Shown one piece after another: positions 1 to 8,667 of a stretch of 64,000 nt of DNA. Source of the DNA: Achromobacter insolitus (lineage in GTDB: Bacteria > Pseudomonadota > Gammaproteobacteria > Burkholderiales > Burkholderiaceae_B); the NCBI RefSeq assembly GCF_002209555.1, contig NZ_NJIF01000002.1, forward strand, positions 248,001 through 312,000. Direction: 5' to 3'. A program made the translations under genes and the position numbers. Position 1 is the stretch's first letter; each line of letters opens with the position of its first letter. The notes beneath the pieces were generated by a model. The model was given only the letters and a program-made list of their open reading frames with translations. It ran no database searches and was not told the origin of the DNA.

Positions 1-260
1 TAGTCGGCCACGACGTCATACCCACAGACCGTGGCGCGGCCCGAGGTCGCGTGCGCCAGGCCCGCCAGGATCGAGATCAGCGTGGTCTTGCCGGCGCCAT
101 TGGGGCCGAGCAGGCCGAAAAACTCGCCGTGCTCGATGTTCAGGCTGACATCGTTCAGCGCCTGGAAGCCGGCGGCGGGCGCGCGACCCAGCAGCTTCTG
201 CCAGCCGCGCTGGCGCGGGGAGTAGATTTTGGAGACGTTTTCTAGACTGACGGCGGACAT
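1..260 (-). CDS. ABC-2 type transporter ATP-binding protein (partial)
   Basis: N-terminal part only; the gene runs off the left edge. The ATG at 258-260 opens a protein starting MSAVSLENVSKIYSPRQRG, with the Walker A motif GPNGAGKTT around residue 45. The long segment between the first strand and the P-loop resembles DrrA/YadG-type exporter ATPases that pair with an ABC-2 permease. It sits downstream of mlaC on the same strand, a position where beta-proteobacteria often carry such an ATPase. A hairpin with a T-rich tail separates it from mlaC, so it may have its own promoter. Substrate unknown. The signature and Walker B motifs lie outside the window. Confidence 0.85.
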   Translation of the reverse strand, partial: MSAVSLENVSKIYSPRQRGWQKLLGRAPAAGFQALNDVSLNIEHGEFFGLLGPNGAGKTTLISILAGLAHATSGRATVCGYDVVAD

Positions 261-370
261 GACGGGGGGAGATGGCCCGAAAAGAGCGAATTGATCATTA
301 TATAAGCGCGTCGCTGCCGTTCCGGCCGGTAGCCCTGGCATTCCCCCGGGTATCCAGATGGTCTGTCCCT

Positions 371-411
371 AAAAGAATCGGCCCGGCGGGCCACTGGGGC
401 GCGCCGGGCCG
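371..411 (-). terminator. Intrinsic terminator after mlaC
   Basis: A perfect 10-bp GC stem (arms 379-388 and 402-411, CGGCCCGGCG and its complement) is followed on the minus strand by ATTCTTTT. It lies 19 bp past the mlaC stop and probably ends the mla transcript before the downstream ABC ATPase. Confidence 0.6.
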
Positions 412-429
412 CGACAGCCGCAAGGCCGA

Positions 430-1059
430 TCATTGGTTGCGTTGGTTCAACGCCTTGATCAGGCCGTCTATGCCGTCGCGGTTGATCTGCTGCGCGAACT
501 GGTTGCGGTAGTTCTCGATGAGCCAGATGCCTTCGACGTTCATGTCATAGATCTTCCAGCCTTGGGCCGTCTTTTCCAGGCGGTAGTCGACGCCCACCGG
601 CTGGTCGTTGCCCTGGGAGATCAGGGTGCGCACGACCACGTCGTCGGCTTTGGGATCGCCGCGGAACGGCAGTGCGCGCACCGTGGTGCTGGACGTGACG
701 CGGGTCAGCGCGCCGCTGTAGGTGCGCACCAGCGTGCCGCGGAAGGCCTCGGCCAGTTCCTTTTTCTGCACATCGGTGGCCTGGCGCCAGTAGCGGCCGG
801 TGGCCAGGCGCGTGGTCTTCTGGAAGTTGACGTAGGGCAGGATGTGCTCGTTGACGACCTGGTTGATGCGGGCGGTGTTGCCGGCTTTGACGGCGCCGTC
901 GGCCTTCAGCACGTCCAGGGCTTCATTGGCAGCGGCGAGCACGAATTGCTCGGGAGGGCCGTTGGGGTCGGGTTTGGCCTGCACGCCCGCGGTCAGGCCC
1001 AGGCCCAGGAGGCCCGCGAAAACCAGACGCTGCAGCAGGGAAACAAAGGAAACTCGCAT
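430..1059 (-). CDS. mlaC: MlaC, periplasmic phospholipid-shuttle protein
   Basis: A 209-residue secreted protein of the MlaC/Ttg2D family, which ferries phospholipid across the periplasm between the outer-membrane MlaA complex and the inner-membrane MlaFED transporter. A signal peptide (MRVSFVSLLQRLVFAGLLG, cleaved near GVQA-KPD) is followed by the family body with the FRGTLVRTYSGAL block and the YRLEKTAQGWKIYDMNVEG block typical of Tol_Tol_Ttg2. The start at 1059 is chosen over a TTG one codon earlier because AAGGAG sits 5 nt upstream. It is the last gene of the mlaFEDAC run. No STAS-domain mlaB follows it. Confidence 0.93.
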   Translation of the reverse strand: MRVSFVSLLQRLVFAGLLGLGLTAGVQAKPDPNGPPEQFVLAAANEALDVLKADGAVKAGNTARINQVVNEHILPYVNFQKTTRLATGRYWRQATDVQKKELAEAFRGTLVRTYSGALTRVTSSTTVRALPFRGDPKADDVVVRTLISQGNDQPVGVDYRLEKTAQGWKIYDMNVEGIWLIENYRNQFAQQINRDGIDGLIKALNQRNQ

Positions 1060-1098
1060 CAAAACTCCTTACTTGCACTGATGACGCAACGCTGCGGC

Positions 1099-1917
1099 TT
1101 ACTTGGCCGCAGGTTGCGCCGCGGGTTGCGCGGCCGGCTGGGCAGCCGGTTGCGCAGCGGGGGCGGCATCGTCCTCGTCGTCTTCATAGTTGGGCAGCGT
1201 GGACTCGTCGTCCACCTTCTGGCCCAGCACCATGGCGGCGCGGCGTTGCAGATAGGCGTCGCGCACGAAGCTGTAGGGATCGAGCGCAACGCGGTCGATC
1301 GTGTCGGTGGCGCTCAGCAGGCTGGCGCGGGTGTCGACCACGCGCAGACCCCACAGCGAGTTGCGCAGGCGGACGTTGTCGATGGAGTCCACGCCCATGT
1401 AGCCGTAGGTCGTGCCGGCGTAGTCGCCCATCAGGCCGACGCCGTCGCGTACGGACGACGAGCCGAAGAACGGCAGCACCAGATACGGACCCTGGCTGAA
1501 GCCCCAGACGCCCAGCGTCGTGCCGAAGTCGTTCGGAATGCGGCGCGCGCCATTGGCCGAGGCAACGTCGAAGCAGCCGCCCACGCCCATGGTGGTGTTG
1601 AACAGGAAGCGGCCCAGCGTGTTGACGAAGTCGTGGCCGCGGCCTTGCAGGAAGCTGTTGGCGCCGGACCAGAGGTCGCCGACGTTGCTGAAGATGTTGT
1701 GCACGCAGCTGCGCACCGGCTGCGGCGTGACGAAGGTGTAGGCCTGCGCCACCGGCTTGAAGACGGCGCGGTCGACCGTATCGTTGAACTTGTAGACGCC
1801 CCGGTTGAAGCCTTCCCAGGGGTCGCGGGGATCCGGGTTCTGCGGCGCGGCGCAGCCTGCCATCAGCGCGCCCGCGGCGGCGACGGTGGCAATCCTGCAA
1901 ATAGCTTTCTTATTCAT
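1099..1917 (-). CDS. mlaA: MlaA (VacJ) outer-membrane lipoprotein
   Basis: A 272-residue lipoprotein with signal peptide and lipobox ending MAGC, so the lipidated residue is Cys22. The body carries VacJ-family motifs (DPWEGFNRGVYKFND, NTTMGVGGCFDVAS, GPYLVLPFFG). MlaA sits in the outer membrane and removes misplaced outer-leaflet phospholipid, handing it to MlaC. The C-terminus ends in a low-complexity run of AAQP units (about residues 254-272), absent from enteric MlaA and probably flexible. The gene lies between mlaD and mlaC, the usual beta-proteobacterial arrangement rather than the enteric one where mlaA is unlinked. Confidence 0.94.
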   Translation of the reverse strand: MNKKAICRIATVAAAGALMAGCAAPQNPDPRDPWEGFNRGVYKFNDTVDRAVFKPVAQAYTFVTPQPVRSCVHNIFSNVGDLWSGANSFLQGRGHDFVNTLGRFLFNTTMGVGGCFDVASANGARRIPNDFGTTLGVWGFSQGPYLVLPFFGSSSVRDGVGLMGDYAGTTYGYMGVDSIDNVRLRNSLWGLRVVDTRASLLSATDTIDRVALDPYSFVRDAYLQRRAAMVLGQKVDDESTLPNYEDDEDDAAPAAQPAAQPAAQPAAQPAAK

Positions 1918-1998
1918 GATCAGGGCATCCCTATCAACGATTCTTATGATATTGCGTACCTTGGACGCGCAGCTGTTACCGCGTCTGTCGCATTGTCT

Positions 1999-2496
1999 TT
2001 AATTTGGCGTTTTCGCGGCGGGTTCCGGCGCGTTCGAGCCTTGCTTCTCCGCCGACCCGTACAGGAACTGGCTGATCAGTTGTTCAAGCACCACGGCACT
2101 TTGCGTGTAGCGGATCTTGCCGCCGTCGGCAAAGTTTTCCTCTTCGCTGCCCGCGGTCAGGCCCAGGTACTGTTCGCCCAGCAGGCCAGACGTCAGGATG
2201 GACGCCGAAGTGTCCTTGGGGAACTGGTAGGCCGTTTCCAGGTTGACCGAAACGATCGCCTGGAAGGTCTTGTCATCGAACGAGATACCGGCAACCCGGC
2301 CCACGACGACCCCGGCGCTCTTGACGGGCGCGCGCACCTTGAGGCCGCCTACGTTATCGAAGTTGGCCGTCAGCGTATAGGTCGGAGCGAAAGAAAAGGT
2401 GCTCAAGTTGCCGGCACGCAACGCCAGGAATGCCAGCGCGACCGCGCCCAGCAATACAAACAGGCCTACCCAGAAGTCGGTTTTTTCGCGAGACAT
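1999..2496 (-). CDS. mlaD: MlaD, MCE-domain phospholipid transport subunit
   Basis: 165 residues: one N-terminal membrane helix (about residues 9-28, VGLFVLLGAVALAFLALRAG) followed by a single MCE domain with the diagnostic segment NVGGLKVRAPVKSAGVVVG and the later LTSGLLGEQYLGL. MlaD forms a periplasm-facing hexameric ring on the MlaE permease and receives or donates lipid to MlaC. It starts 12 bp after mlaE ends, in the same operon. The tail after the MCE domain is Ala/Pro-rich. Confidence 0.95.
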   Translation of the reverse strand: MSREKTDFWVGLFVLLGAVALAFLALRAGNLSTFSFAPTYTLTANFDNVGGLKVRAPVKSAGVVVGRVAGISFDDKTFQAIVSVNLETAYQFPKDTSASILTSGLLGEQYLGLTAGSEEENFADGGKIRYTQSAVVLEQLISQFLYGSAEKQGSNAPEPAAKTPN

Positions 2497-2508
2497 GATC
2501 GATCCGTA

Positions 2509-3297
2509 TCAATTTCCAAACATCAAGGCGGTGAGCAGGAAGTCCAGCCCAAGTACCGCCAGGGAGCCCACCACCACGGTGCGCGTGGTCGCGCGGGCAA
2601 CGCCTTCAGGGGTGGGTTTGGCCTGCCAGCCTTCGTAGAGCGCGACCAGCGTCACCGTGACGCCGAAGACCAGGCTCTTGATGACGCCGTTGGCCACGTC
2701 GGCCCAGACGTCCACGCCGTTCTGCATCTGCGACCAGAACGCGCCGGCGTCCACGCCTATCATGAGCACGCCCACGACCCAGCCGCCCAGTATGCCCACC
2801 ATGGAGAACACCGCCGCCAGGATGGGCATGGCGATGATGCCGCCCCACAGGCGTGGCACCAGCACGCGTCGTATGGGGTCCACGGCCATGACTTCCATGG
2901 CCGCGAGTTGTTCGCCGGCCTTCATCAGGCCGATTTCCGCCGTGAGCGATGTGCCCGCGCGGCCCGCGAATAGCAGTGCCGTGACCACGGGCCCCAGTTC
3001 GCGCACCAGCGACAGGGCTACCAGCAGGCCCAGCGCTTCTTCGGAGCCATAGCGGTTCAGCGTGTAATAGCCCTGCAGGCCCAGCACGAAGCCCACGAAC
3101 ATGCCGGACACGGCGATGATCAGCAGCGAATAGTTGCCGATGAAATGGACCTGCTGCGACACCAGGCGCGGACGCGACAGCGCTATGCCGCTGCGCGCCA
3201 GCATGGCGCCGAAGAACCGGGTGAAGTAGCCGATGCCGGAAACGCGGGTGCGTACCCAGCCGCCCAGCGCGCCGATGGCATTGTTGGATCCGCTCAT
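2509..3297 (-). CDS. mlaE: MlaE, phospholipid ABC transporter permease
   Basis: A 262-residue integral membrane protein of the MlaE/Ttg2B family with about five membrane helices and conserved blocks [34 protein letters not shown] and AAELGLMK-like [19 protein letters not shown]. It is the inner-membrane channel of the MlaFEDB complex. The start at 3297 (MSGSNNAIG) overlaps the mlaF stop as ATGA, which implies translational coupling; a longer frame reaching 3327 exists but would run further into mlaF. Confidence 0.94.
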   Translation of the reverse strand: MSGSNNAIGALGGWVRTRVSGIGYFTRFFGAMLARSGIALSRPRLVSQQVHFIGNYSLLIIAVSGMFVGFVLGLQGYYTLNRYGSEEALGLLVALSLVRELGPVVTALLFAGRAGTSLTAEIGLMKAGEQLAAMEVMAVDPIRRVLVPRLWGGIIAMPILAAVFSMVGILGGWVVGVLMIGVDAGAFWSQMQNGVDVWADVANGVIKSLVFGVTVTLVALYEGWQAKPTPEGVARATTRTVVVGSLAVLGLDFLLTALMFGN

Positions 3298-4130
3298 GCG
3301 CGGCGGCCCTCCTGTTGCGAAAGCCACTTCTTGAAAGCGGGCGTTTCCGGGTATTGGAACGCGACCGGGCCGTCGGGCTCCCCTTTGAGGAACTGCTGCA
3401 CGTAGGGGTCCTGCGAGGCCGATAGCGTTTCCGGCGTGCCTGCGGCGGCAAGCTTGCCCTGGCCGACCAGGTACACCTGGTCCGCGATGGAAAAGGATTC
3501 CTGCACGTCGTGCGTAATCAACACCGAGGCGCAGCCGAGACGGTCGGCCAGGCTGCGGATCAGGCGGGCGGTAATGCCCAGCGAGATCGGGTCCAGCCCG
3601 GCAAACGGTTCGTCGTAAAGAATGAGTTCGGGCTCCAGCACCACGGCGCGGGCCAGGGCTACGCGTCGGGCCATGCCGCCGGAGATCTCCGCCACTTTGA
3701 GATGCGCGGCTGCGCGCAGGCCCACGGCGTCGAGCTTGTCCAGCACGCGCTCGGTGACTTCCGGTTCCGCCAGTTGCGTGTGTTCGCGCAGCGGGAACGC
3801 CACGTTTTCGAACACGTTCAGGTCGGTGAATAGCGCGCCTTGCTGGAATAGCACGCCCATGCGCGTGCGCAGCGATTGCAGTTCGGCGCGGGTGACGTTG
3901 GCCATGTCCTGGCCGAAGGCCAGCACCCGGCCCCGCTGCGCGGTGAGCTGACCGGTGGCCGCGCGTAACAGCGTGGTCTTGCCGGAACCCGAGCCGCCCA
4001 TGATGGCGACCACCTGGCCGGCGCGCACGTCCATGGAGATATCGCGCAAGACGGTGAAATCACCGTAGCCTAGCGCCACACCTTCCAGGCGCAGGGCGAA
4101 TTCCGTGGTCTTGCTGGTTTGAGCGGGCAT
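3294..4130 (-). CDS. mlaF: MlaF, phospholipid ABC transporter ATPase
   Basis: A 278-residue ABC ATPase that powers the Mla lipid pathway. Walker A is GGSGSGKTT, the signature [14 protein letters not shown], Walker [14 protein letters not shown], and the H-loop ITHD. The extended C-terminus (after about residue 250) is typical of MlaF. It is the first gene of the mlaFEDAC operon and overlaps mlaE by ATGA. The ATG at 4130 ([11 protein letters not shown]) is preferred to a TTG at 4193, which would add 21 residues unlike the family. Confidence 0.94.
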   Translation of the reverse strand: MPAQTSKTTEFALRLEGVALGYGDFTVLRDISMDVRAGQVVAIMGGSGSGKTTLLRAATGQLTAQRGRVLAFGQDMANVTRAELQSLRTRMGVLFQQGALFTDLNVFENVAFPLREHTQLAEPEVTERVLDKLDAVGLRAAAHLKVAEISGGMARRVALARAVVLEPELILYDEPFAGLDPISLGITARLIRSLADRLGCASVLITHDVQESFSIADQVYLVGQGKLAAAGTPETLSASQDPYVQQFLKGEPDGPVAFQYPETPAFKKWLSQQEGRRA

Positions 4131-4372
4131 GGGCAACGAAAGGGTGTTTCGGCGGCGGAGCTTGCCCTGCTGTCCGGTCGACGCGTCCGGCAATGCATGC
4201 GGCCGGCGCGGCGAAGACAGGCGGCGTCGGGAAGCGCCCTGTTACTCATATGCCAGGGGCGAGGTCGGGCCTGCGCTCCCAGCGGCGAGGCGCCATTGTA
4301 GCCCGCCGCTACGCAATCACAACGCGGGGGGGCGTTAGTGGAACAGTGTTTTCGGTTGCGGGAACAATACGC

Positions 4373-5434
4373 TCAGCGGCGAGCCTGCGCCGTAGCGGTC
4401 TCGCGCGCCAGTCGCCGGACCAGGTCGGCGGTGGTCTCGCGTCGCGCCAGCGGGGCTCCCTGGCCGGCCCACAGGGACAGCACTTCGGTGTCGCCCGCCT
4501 TGCCGCCTGCCGTGCGCATGGGACGCGTCAACGCATTCTGCAACGGGTACGGCAGGATGTCGGCCGCGATGGCGTCGGCCTCGCGCATGAAGGCGTTTTC
4601 GATGCCGCGGGCCGGTCTCCCCGAAAAGGCCCGGGTTACGCGGGATTGCTCCGCCCGGGAGGCGGGCAAGAGGGCCTTGTAGGCTTCATTGATGCCGGAT
4701 TCCTCGGTGGTCAGGAAGGCCGTCCCCATTTGTGCCAGATCGGCGCCCAGGGCCAGCGCGGCAGCGATGCCACGGCCGTCCATGATGCCGCCAGATGCAA
4801 TAACGGGGACGGAAACCGCATCGACCACTTGGGGTACCAGCGCCATGGTGCCGATCAGCGATTCCTCGAAACCGCCCAGGAATGTGCCGCGGTGGCCCCC
4901 GGCTTCGGCACCCTGCGCGACGATGGCATCCACGCCGTCCTGCTCGAGCGCGACCGCTTCGCGCACCGTGGTCGCGGTGCCCACGGTCAGAATGCCCAGT
5001 TCGCGGCAGCGCGCGATGGCGGCGGCCGGCATGCGGCCGAAAGTAAAGCTGAAGACGGCCGGACGCACGCGCAGGATGGCTTCGATCTGTTCCCGCAAGG
5101 GGTCCGCCTGCGGGCCCGGCGCGGTGGGAGGCGTCAGCCCCAATTGCTGGTGGTAGCGCGCCATCAGCGCCAGCATTCGATCCGTGTCGCCGCGCACGGG
5201 TTCTTGCGGCACCGACGCGAACAGATTGATGGCGAATGGCAGCGGCGTGCGCGCGCGAATGTCGCGCGCGGCCGCTTCGATCTGCTCGGGGCTCATGTAG
5301 GCCGCCCCGAGCGACCCCAGGACTCCCGCCTTCGATGCTTCGGATACCAGCTCCACCGTCGTGGCGCCGCCAGCCATGGGGGCCTGGACGATGGGATGGT
5401 GCAGCTTGAGCAGATCAATCAGACGGGAAGCCAT
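4373..5434 (-). CDS. Nitronate monooxygenase (2-nitropropane dioxygenase family)
   Basis: A 353-residue FMN-dependent TIM-barrel enzyme. The N-terminal block HPIVQAPMAGGATTVELVSE, the FTFGRMP segment, QGAEAGGHRGTF and the ASGGIMDGRGIAAAL phosphate-binding segment mark the NMO/enoyl-ACP reductase-like flavin family, probably class I nitronate monooxygenase (oxidative denitrification of propionate 3-nitronate or similar nitronates). A sound Shine-Dalgarno (AGGAGT) precedes the ATG. It is the last gene of a three-gene run 18 bp behind the Bug-family binding protein. The exact substrate cannot be read from sequence. Confidence 0.88.
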   Translation of the reverse strand: MASRLIDLLKLHHPIVQAPMAGGATTVELVSEASKAGVLGSLGAAYMSPEQIEAAARDIRARTPLPFAINLFASVPQEPVRGDTDRMLALMARYHQQLGLTPPTAPGPQADPLREQIEAILRVRPAVFSFTFGRMPAAAIARCRELGILTVGTATTVREAVALEQDGVDAIVAQGAEAGGHRGTFLGGFEESLIGTMALVPQVVDAVSVPVIASGGIMDGRGIAAALALGADLAQMGTAFLTTEESGINEAYKALLPASRAEQSRVTRAFSGRPARGIENAFMREADAIAADILPYPLQNALTRPMRTAGGKAGDTEVLSLWAGQGAPLARRETTADLVRRLARETATAQARR

Positions 5435-5452
5435 GGAAGTACTCCTGGAAGG

Positions 5453-6430
5453 TTACTGAAGCTGGATGTTTCCAGCCTTGATGACGTGGGCCCACTTCTC
5501 GGTTTCGCTCTTGATGAAAGCGCCGAATTCCTCGGGCGTCCCGCCGCCGGCCTGGCTGCCGGTGTCGGCAATGGCCTTCTGCACATCCGGTTCCTTCAGG
5601 ATGCGGTTGAACTCGGCGTTCAGCTTGGCGATGATGGGCGCGGGCGTGCCGGCCGGGGCGACGATGCCCTGCCAGTTATAGGACTCGAAGCCCGGCAGTC
5701 CGGATTCGGCCATGGTGGGCACGTCGGGCAACACGGCCAGGCGCTTGGCGGACGTGACCGCGATGGGGTGGATCTTGGCGCCCTGGATCGCGGGCAGCGC
5801 TGAATAACCCATCTCGAACATCATCGAGATATGGCCGCCCATGAGGTCGGTTGCCGCCAGGCTGCCGCCCTTGTAGGGGACGTGGACGATGTCTATCTTG
5901 GCCTGTTCGCGGAACATTTCGCCCGACAGGTGGTGGGCGCCGCCCACGCCGGACGAGCCGAAGGACAGCTTGCCGGGTTCCTTTTTGGCCAGCGCGATCA
6001 GATCCGCAAGCGTCTTCACGGGCAGGTCGTTATTCACGCTCAGCACCAGCGGGCTGTTCTCGATCAGGATGATGGGGGCCAGATCCTTTTGCGGATCGTA
6101 GGGCATGTCCTTCATCAGCGTCGGGTTGACCGCCATGGGCGCCAGATTGCCCGTGCCTATGGTGTAGCCGTCCGGCGCGGCGCGCGCGATCAGGTTGGTT
6201 CCGACCACGCCGCCCGCGCCTGCCTTGTTCTCGACCACAATGGGTTGGCCGAGCGTATCACCCAGCTTGCGCGCGAGCAGGCGTACCCGGGTATCGGCGA
6301 AGCCGCCCGGCGCGTAGGGAACGATCATGGTGATGGGCTTGGCCGGCCAATCAGCGGTCTGGGCCTGGGCGGCGCCACTGAAAGCGGCAGCCGCCGCCAG
6401 GACGGCAATCAGGGGGCGTAACGGTTTCAT
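5453..6430 (-). CDS. Bug-family tripartite tricarboxylate transporter binding protein
   Basis: 325 residues with a signal peptide (cleavage near GAAQA-QTA) and the Bug/TctC fold signature: WPAKPITMIVPYAPGGFADTRVRLLA, GAGGVVGTNLIARAAPDGYT, and KLSFGSSGVGGAHHLSGEMF. These periplasmic receptors are greatly expanded in Bordetella and Achromobacter and bind small carboxylates or amides, often without linked TctA/TctB membrane subunits, as here. The gene lies 15 bp downstream of an MFS gene and 18 bp upstream of the nitronate monooxygenase, so the three are probably one transcript. Confidence 0.93.
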   Translation of the reverse strand: MKPLRPLIAVLAAAAAFSGAAQAQTADWPAKPITMIVPYAPGGFADTRVRLLARKLGDTLGQPIVVENKAGAGGVVGTNLIARAAPDGYTIGTGNLAPMAVNPTLMKDMPYDPQKDLAPIILIENSPLVLSVNNDLPVKTLADLIALAKKEPGKLSFGSSGVGGAHHLSGEMFREQAKIDIVHVPYKGGSLAATDLMGGHISMMFEMGYSALPAIQGAKIHPIAVTSAKRLAVLPDVPTMAESGLPGFESYNWQGIVAPAGTPAPIIAKLNAEFNRILKEPDVQKAIADTGSQAGGGTPEEFGAFIKSETEKWAHVIKAGNIQLQ

Positions 6431-6445
6431 CCAGATGACTCCTAG

Positions 6446-7690
6446 TTAGTTATGGTTCTGGTGCGCGCAGCCCCGCGGGCCGCTCGCGATCGCATTATGC
6501 CCAGCGCCATTGCCATCTGTCGTGATCTTTCCCAAACGCCATGCGGACAATGCCAGCAGCGCGGCGCTGGCCGCCAGCGCTTGTGGCAGGTCCGCGCCCC
6601 AGTGCGCTGCCCAGGACGCCGCCAGCGGACCCAGGATCTGGCCGGCGGCAAAGGCCGCGGTCATCAGGGCGGCTGCGCGCGGTCCCGACGCGCCCGCCGC
6701 ACGCCTGGCCGCCAGCATGCCCGCTTGCGTGATCACCATGAAGGTGCCGCCCACCAGCACGGCGGCCAGGATCACGGCGGCAATGTGGTGCCACACGGCG
6801 ACGGTCAGCATGCCCAGCGCCATCAGGGCCTGCGCGGCGCGCCAGATTTGCACGCTGTCGCCGCCCCGCGCCAGCCGCGGCACCAGCAGGCAGGACACCG
6901 CGGCCGCCAGGCCGAAGAGCGGCCAGGCCCAGCCAAAGATGGCCGGGTCGGGAATGATTTCCTTGGCCATCGCGGGCAGGAAGGTGGCGGGAATGATGTA
7001 GCCGACCCCGAAAGCGCCATAGTGCAGCGCCAGGGCGGGGATAACCCGCGGCAGCCGGGCGGCGGGCGCTGCGCTTGCCTTCCGCGCAGGGGTTGGCGCA
7101 GCCTGGCGGCGCAGTCCCGGCCAGGCTGCCGCGGACAGCGCCAGCGCCAAGCCGCCCAGGACCATCCAGACCGTGTCGGCGCGCGCGTCCCACGCCGCCA
7201 GCGCCAGACAGGCCAGCCCCGTCAGCGCAATGCCCGCGCCCACCCCGGCGTAGGTCACGGCGGATGCCTCGGCTTCGCGGGGATCGCCCGCCGGCACCGC
7301 CCGCCACGCTGCCACGCAGATGAAGGCGCTGGCGCTGGCGTAACCGGCGGCCAGGCGCAGGGCGCACCACGCCGCCATGTTGTGCCAGAGCGGCATGGCA
7401 AGGGTGAGCAGTGCAACCGCCAATAGGCTCATCGCCAGTGCGCCGCGTGGCCGGCGGATGGGCCAGGCCACGGCGGCCAGCGCGCCCAGCAGGTAGCCCG
7501 CATAGTTCGCCGAGGCCAGCCAGCCTCCCTCGGAGAGCGACAGGCCGGCCTCTTGCGCCATCAAGGGCCAGACAGGCGTGAATGCAAACCGGCCGATCCC
7601 CATGGCGGCCGCCAAGGCCAACGCCGCCGGCCATGCCAGGGCCGCGGCGCTGCGCGAGTGGGAGACGGAAGGGTAAATGGGCGTTGACAT
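6446..7690 (-). CDS. YbfB/YjiJ-family MFS transporter
   Basis: 414 residues, about 12 membrane helices, very rich in Ala/Leu/Gly. The opening segment WPAALALAAAMGIGRFAFTP followed by PLMAQEAGLSLSEGGWLASANYAGYLLG is characteristic of the YbfB/YjiJ branch of the major facilitator superfamily, whose substrates are mostly unknown. It is the first gene of the minus-strand trio and is divergent from a LysR regulator across a 65-bp gap full of palindromes, so that regulator is the likely controller. Residues after about 400 are hydrophilic. Confidence 0.88.
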   Translation of the reverse strand: MSTPIYPSVSHSRSAAALAWPAALALAAAMGIGRFAFTPVWPLMAQEAGLSLSEGGWLASANYAGYLLGALAAVAWPIRRPRGALAMSLLAVALLTLAMPLWHNMAAWCALRLAAGYASASAFICVAAWRAVPAGDPREAEASAVTYAGVGAGIALTGLACLALAAWDARADTVWMVLGGLALALSAAAWPGLRRQAAPTPARKASAAPAARLPRVIPALALHYGAFGVGYIIPATFLPAMAKEIIPDPAIFGWAWPLFGLAAAVSCLLVPRLARGGDSVQIWRAAQALMALGMLTVAVWHHIAAVILAAVLVGGTFMVITQAGMLAARRAAGASGPRAAALMTAAFAAGQILGPLAASWAAHWGADLPQALAASAALLALSAWRLGKITTDGNGAGHNAIASGPRGCAHQNHN

Positions 7691-7720
7691 GACCCCTACT
7701 CTACGGCTGTACTAATATCT

Positions 7721-7752
7721 TTAATAGTGAATTATTAAGAACTTGAGTTCTT
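7721..7752. promoter_or_regulatory. Overlapping palindromes between MFS and LysR genes
   Basis: Two adjoining inverted repeats fill the AT-rich 65-bp divergent gap: TTAATA-N6-TATTAA (7721-7738) and AAGAACT-TG-AGTTCTT (7737-7752). The second abuts the LysR start codon at 7756. LysR proteins usually bind such dyads to autoregulate and activate the divergent operon. Confidence 0.55.
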
Positions 7753-7755
7753 GAA

Positions 7756-8628
7756 ATGAGAAATTTGGATCTTGATGCGTTGCAGATTTTCAAGGCGGTC
7801 GCCGACCAGGGCGGGGTGGCGCGCGCCGCGGCGCACCTGAATCGCGTGCAGTCCAATGTGTCGACGCGGCTCAAGCAATTGGAAGCTTCGCTGGAGGCCC
7901 CGCTGTTCCGGCGGCAGAATCGCCGGTTGGTGCTGTCGGACCAGGGGCGCGTGCTGTTGTCCTACGCGGACCGCCTGCTGCGGCTGGCTGACGAGGCTCA
8001 GGCCGCCGTGCGCGACGGTTCTCCGCAAGGCGTGCTGCGCATTGGCACCATGGAGAGCACGGCGGCTGCGCGCCTGCCCCCTATTCTGGCGGCCTATCAC
8101 GCGGCCTGGCCGCAGGTACGGATTGAACTCGTGACCGGCACGTCGGCGGCGCTGGCGGCCAAAGTGCGCAGCTACGAGATCGAGGCGGCGTTCGTGGCCC
8201 AGCCCTTTCCGTCCGAAGGACTGGCGGCCGTGGATGCGTTCAAGGAGGAACTGGCGTTGATTTCGCCGCTGGCCTGGGACCCCATTGCAAGTCCCCGCGA
8301 TCTGGGCGACCGCAGCGTCATTGCATTCGCGTCGGGATGCTCATACCGGCGCATCCTGGAATCCTGGTTGAACCAGGAAGGTATCGCCCCGGGCAAGGTG
8401 ATGGAATTCGCGTCGTATCACGCTATCGTCGCCTGCGTGGCGGCGGGATCGGGCGTGGCTATCGTGCCGCGTTCCGTGCTGGCGGTGCTGGGGGCGGAGC
8501 ATACCGTGCGCGTCGGCGCCCTGTCCGGCTCGCATGGCCGGGCCCTCACCCAGCTGGTCTGGCGCGCCGACGACGACACGCCAGCCTTGCAGGCCCTGCG
8601 GCACAAACTCCAGGCGCTGCAAGGCTGA
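7756..8628 (+). CDS. LysR-family transcriptional regulator
   Basis: 290 residues. The N-terminal winged helix (MRNLDLDALQIFKAVADQGG ... RAAAHLNRVQSNVSTRLKQLE) is followed by a LysR substrate-binding domain from about residue 88 (GVLRIGTMESTAAARLPPIL). It is divergent from the MFS/Bug/nitronate monooxygenase operon and probably senses its substrate. There is no clear Shine-Dalgarno: the start codon directly follows a palindrome, so translation could be influenced by the same element. Confidence 0.92.
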   Translation: MRNLDLDALQIFKAVADQGGVARAAAHLNRVQSNVSTRLKQLEASLEAPLFRRQNRRLVLSDQGRVLLSYADRLLRLADEAQAAVRDGSPQGVLRIGTMESTAAARLPPILAAYHAAWPQVRIELVTGTSAALAAKVRSYEIEAAFVAQPFPSEGLAAVDAFKEELALISPLAWDPIASPRDLGDRSVIAFASGCSYRRILESWLNQEGIAPGKVMEFASYHAIVACVAAGSGVAIVPRSVLAVLGAEHTVRVGALSGSHGRALTQLVWRADDDTPALQALRHKLQALQG

Positions 8629-8630
8629 GG

Positions 8631-8655
8631 AAGGCCGCGCACTGCGCGCGGCCTT
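8631..8655. terminator. GC hairpin between convergent lysR and ompW
   Basis: A 10-bp stem (AAGGCCGCGC, 8631-8640, and its complement 8646-8655) with a 5-nt loop lies in the 39-bp gap between convergent genes. It has no T-run on either side, so termination is plausible but not certain. Confidence 0.45.
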
Positions 8656-8667
8656 GAGGCGTGCGCT

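Noticed and set aside
433-2973. 846-codon plus-strand frame opposite mlaC, mlaA, mlaD and mlaE
   Set aside because: Antisense shadow typical of GC-rich DNA; four well-recognised proteins occupy the other strand and no domain is seen.
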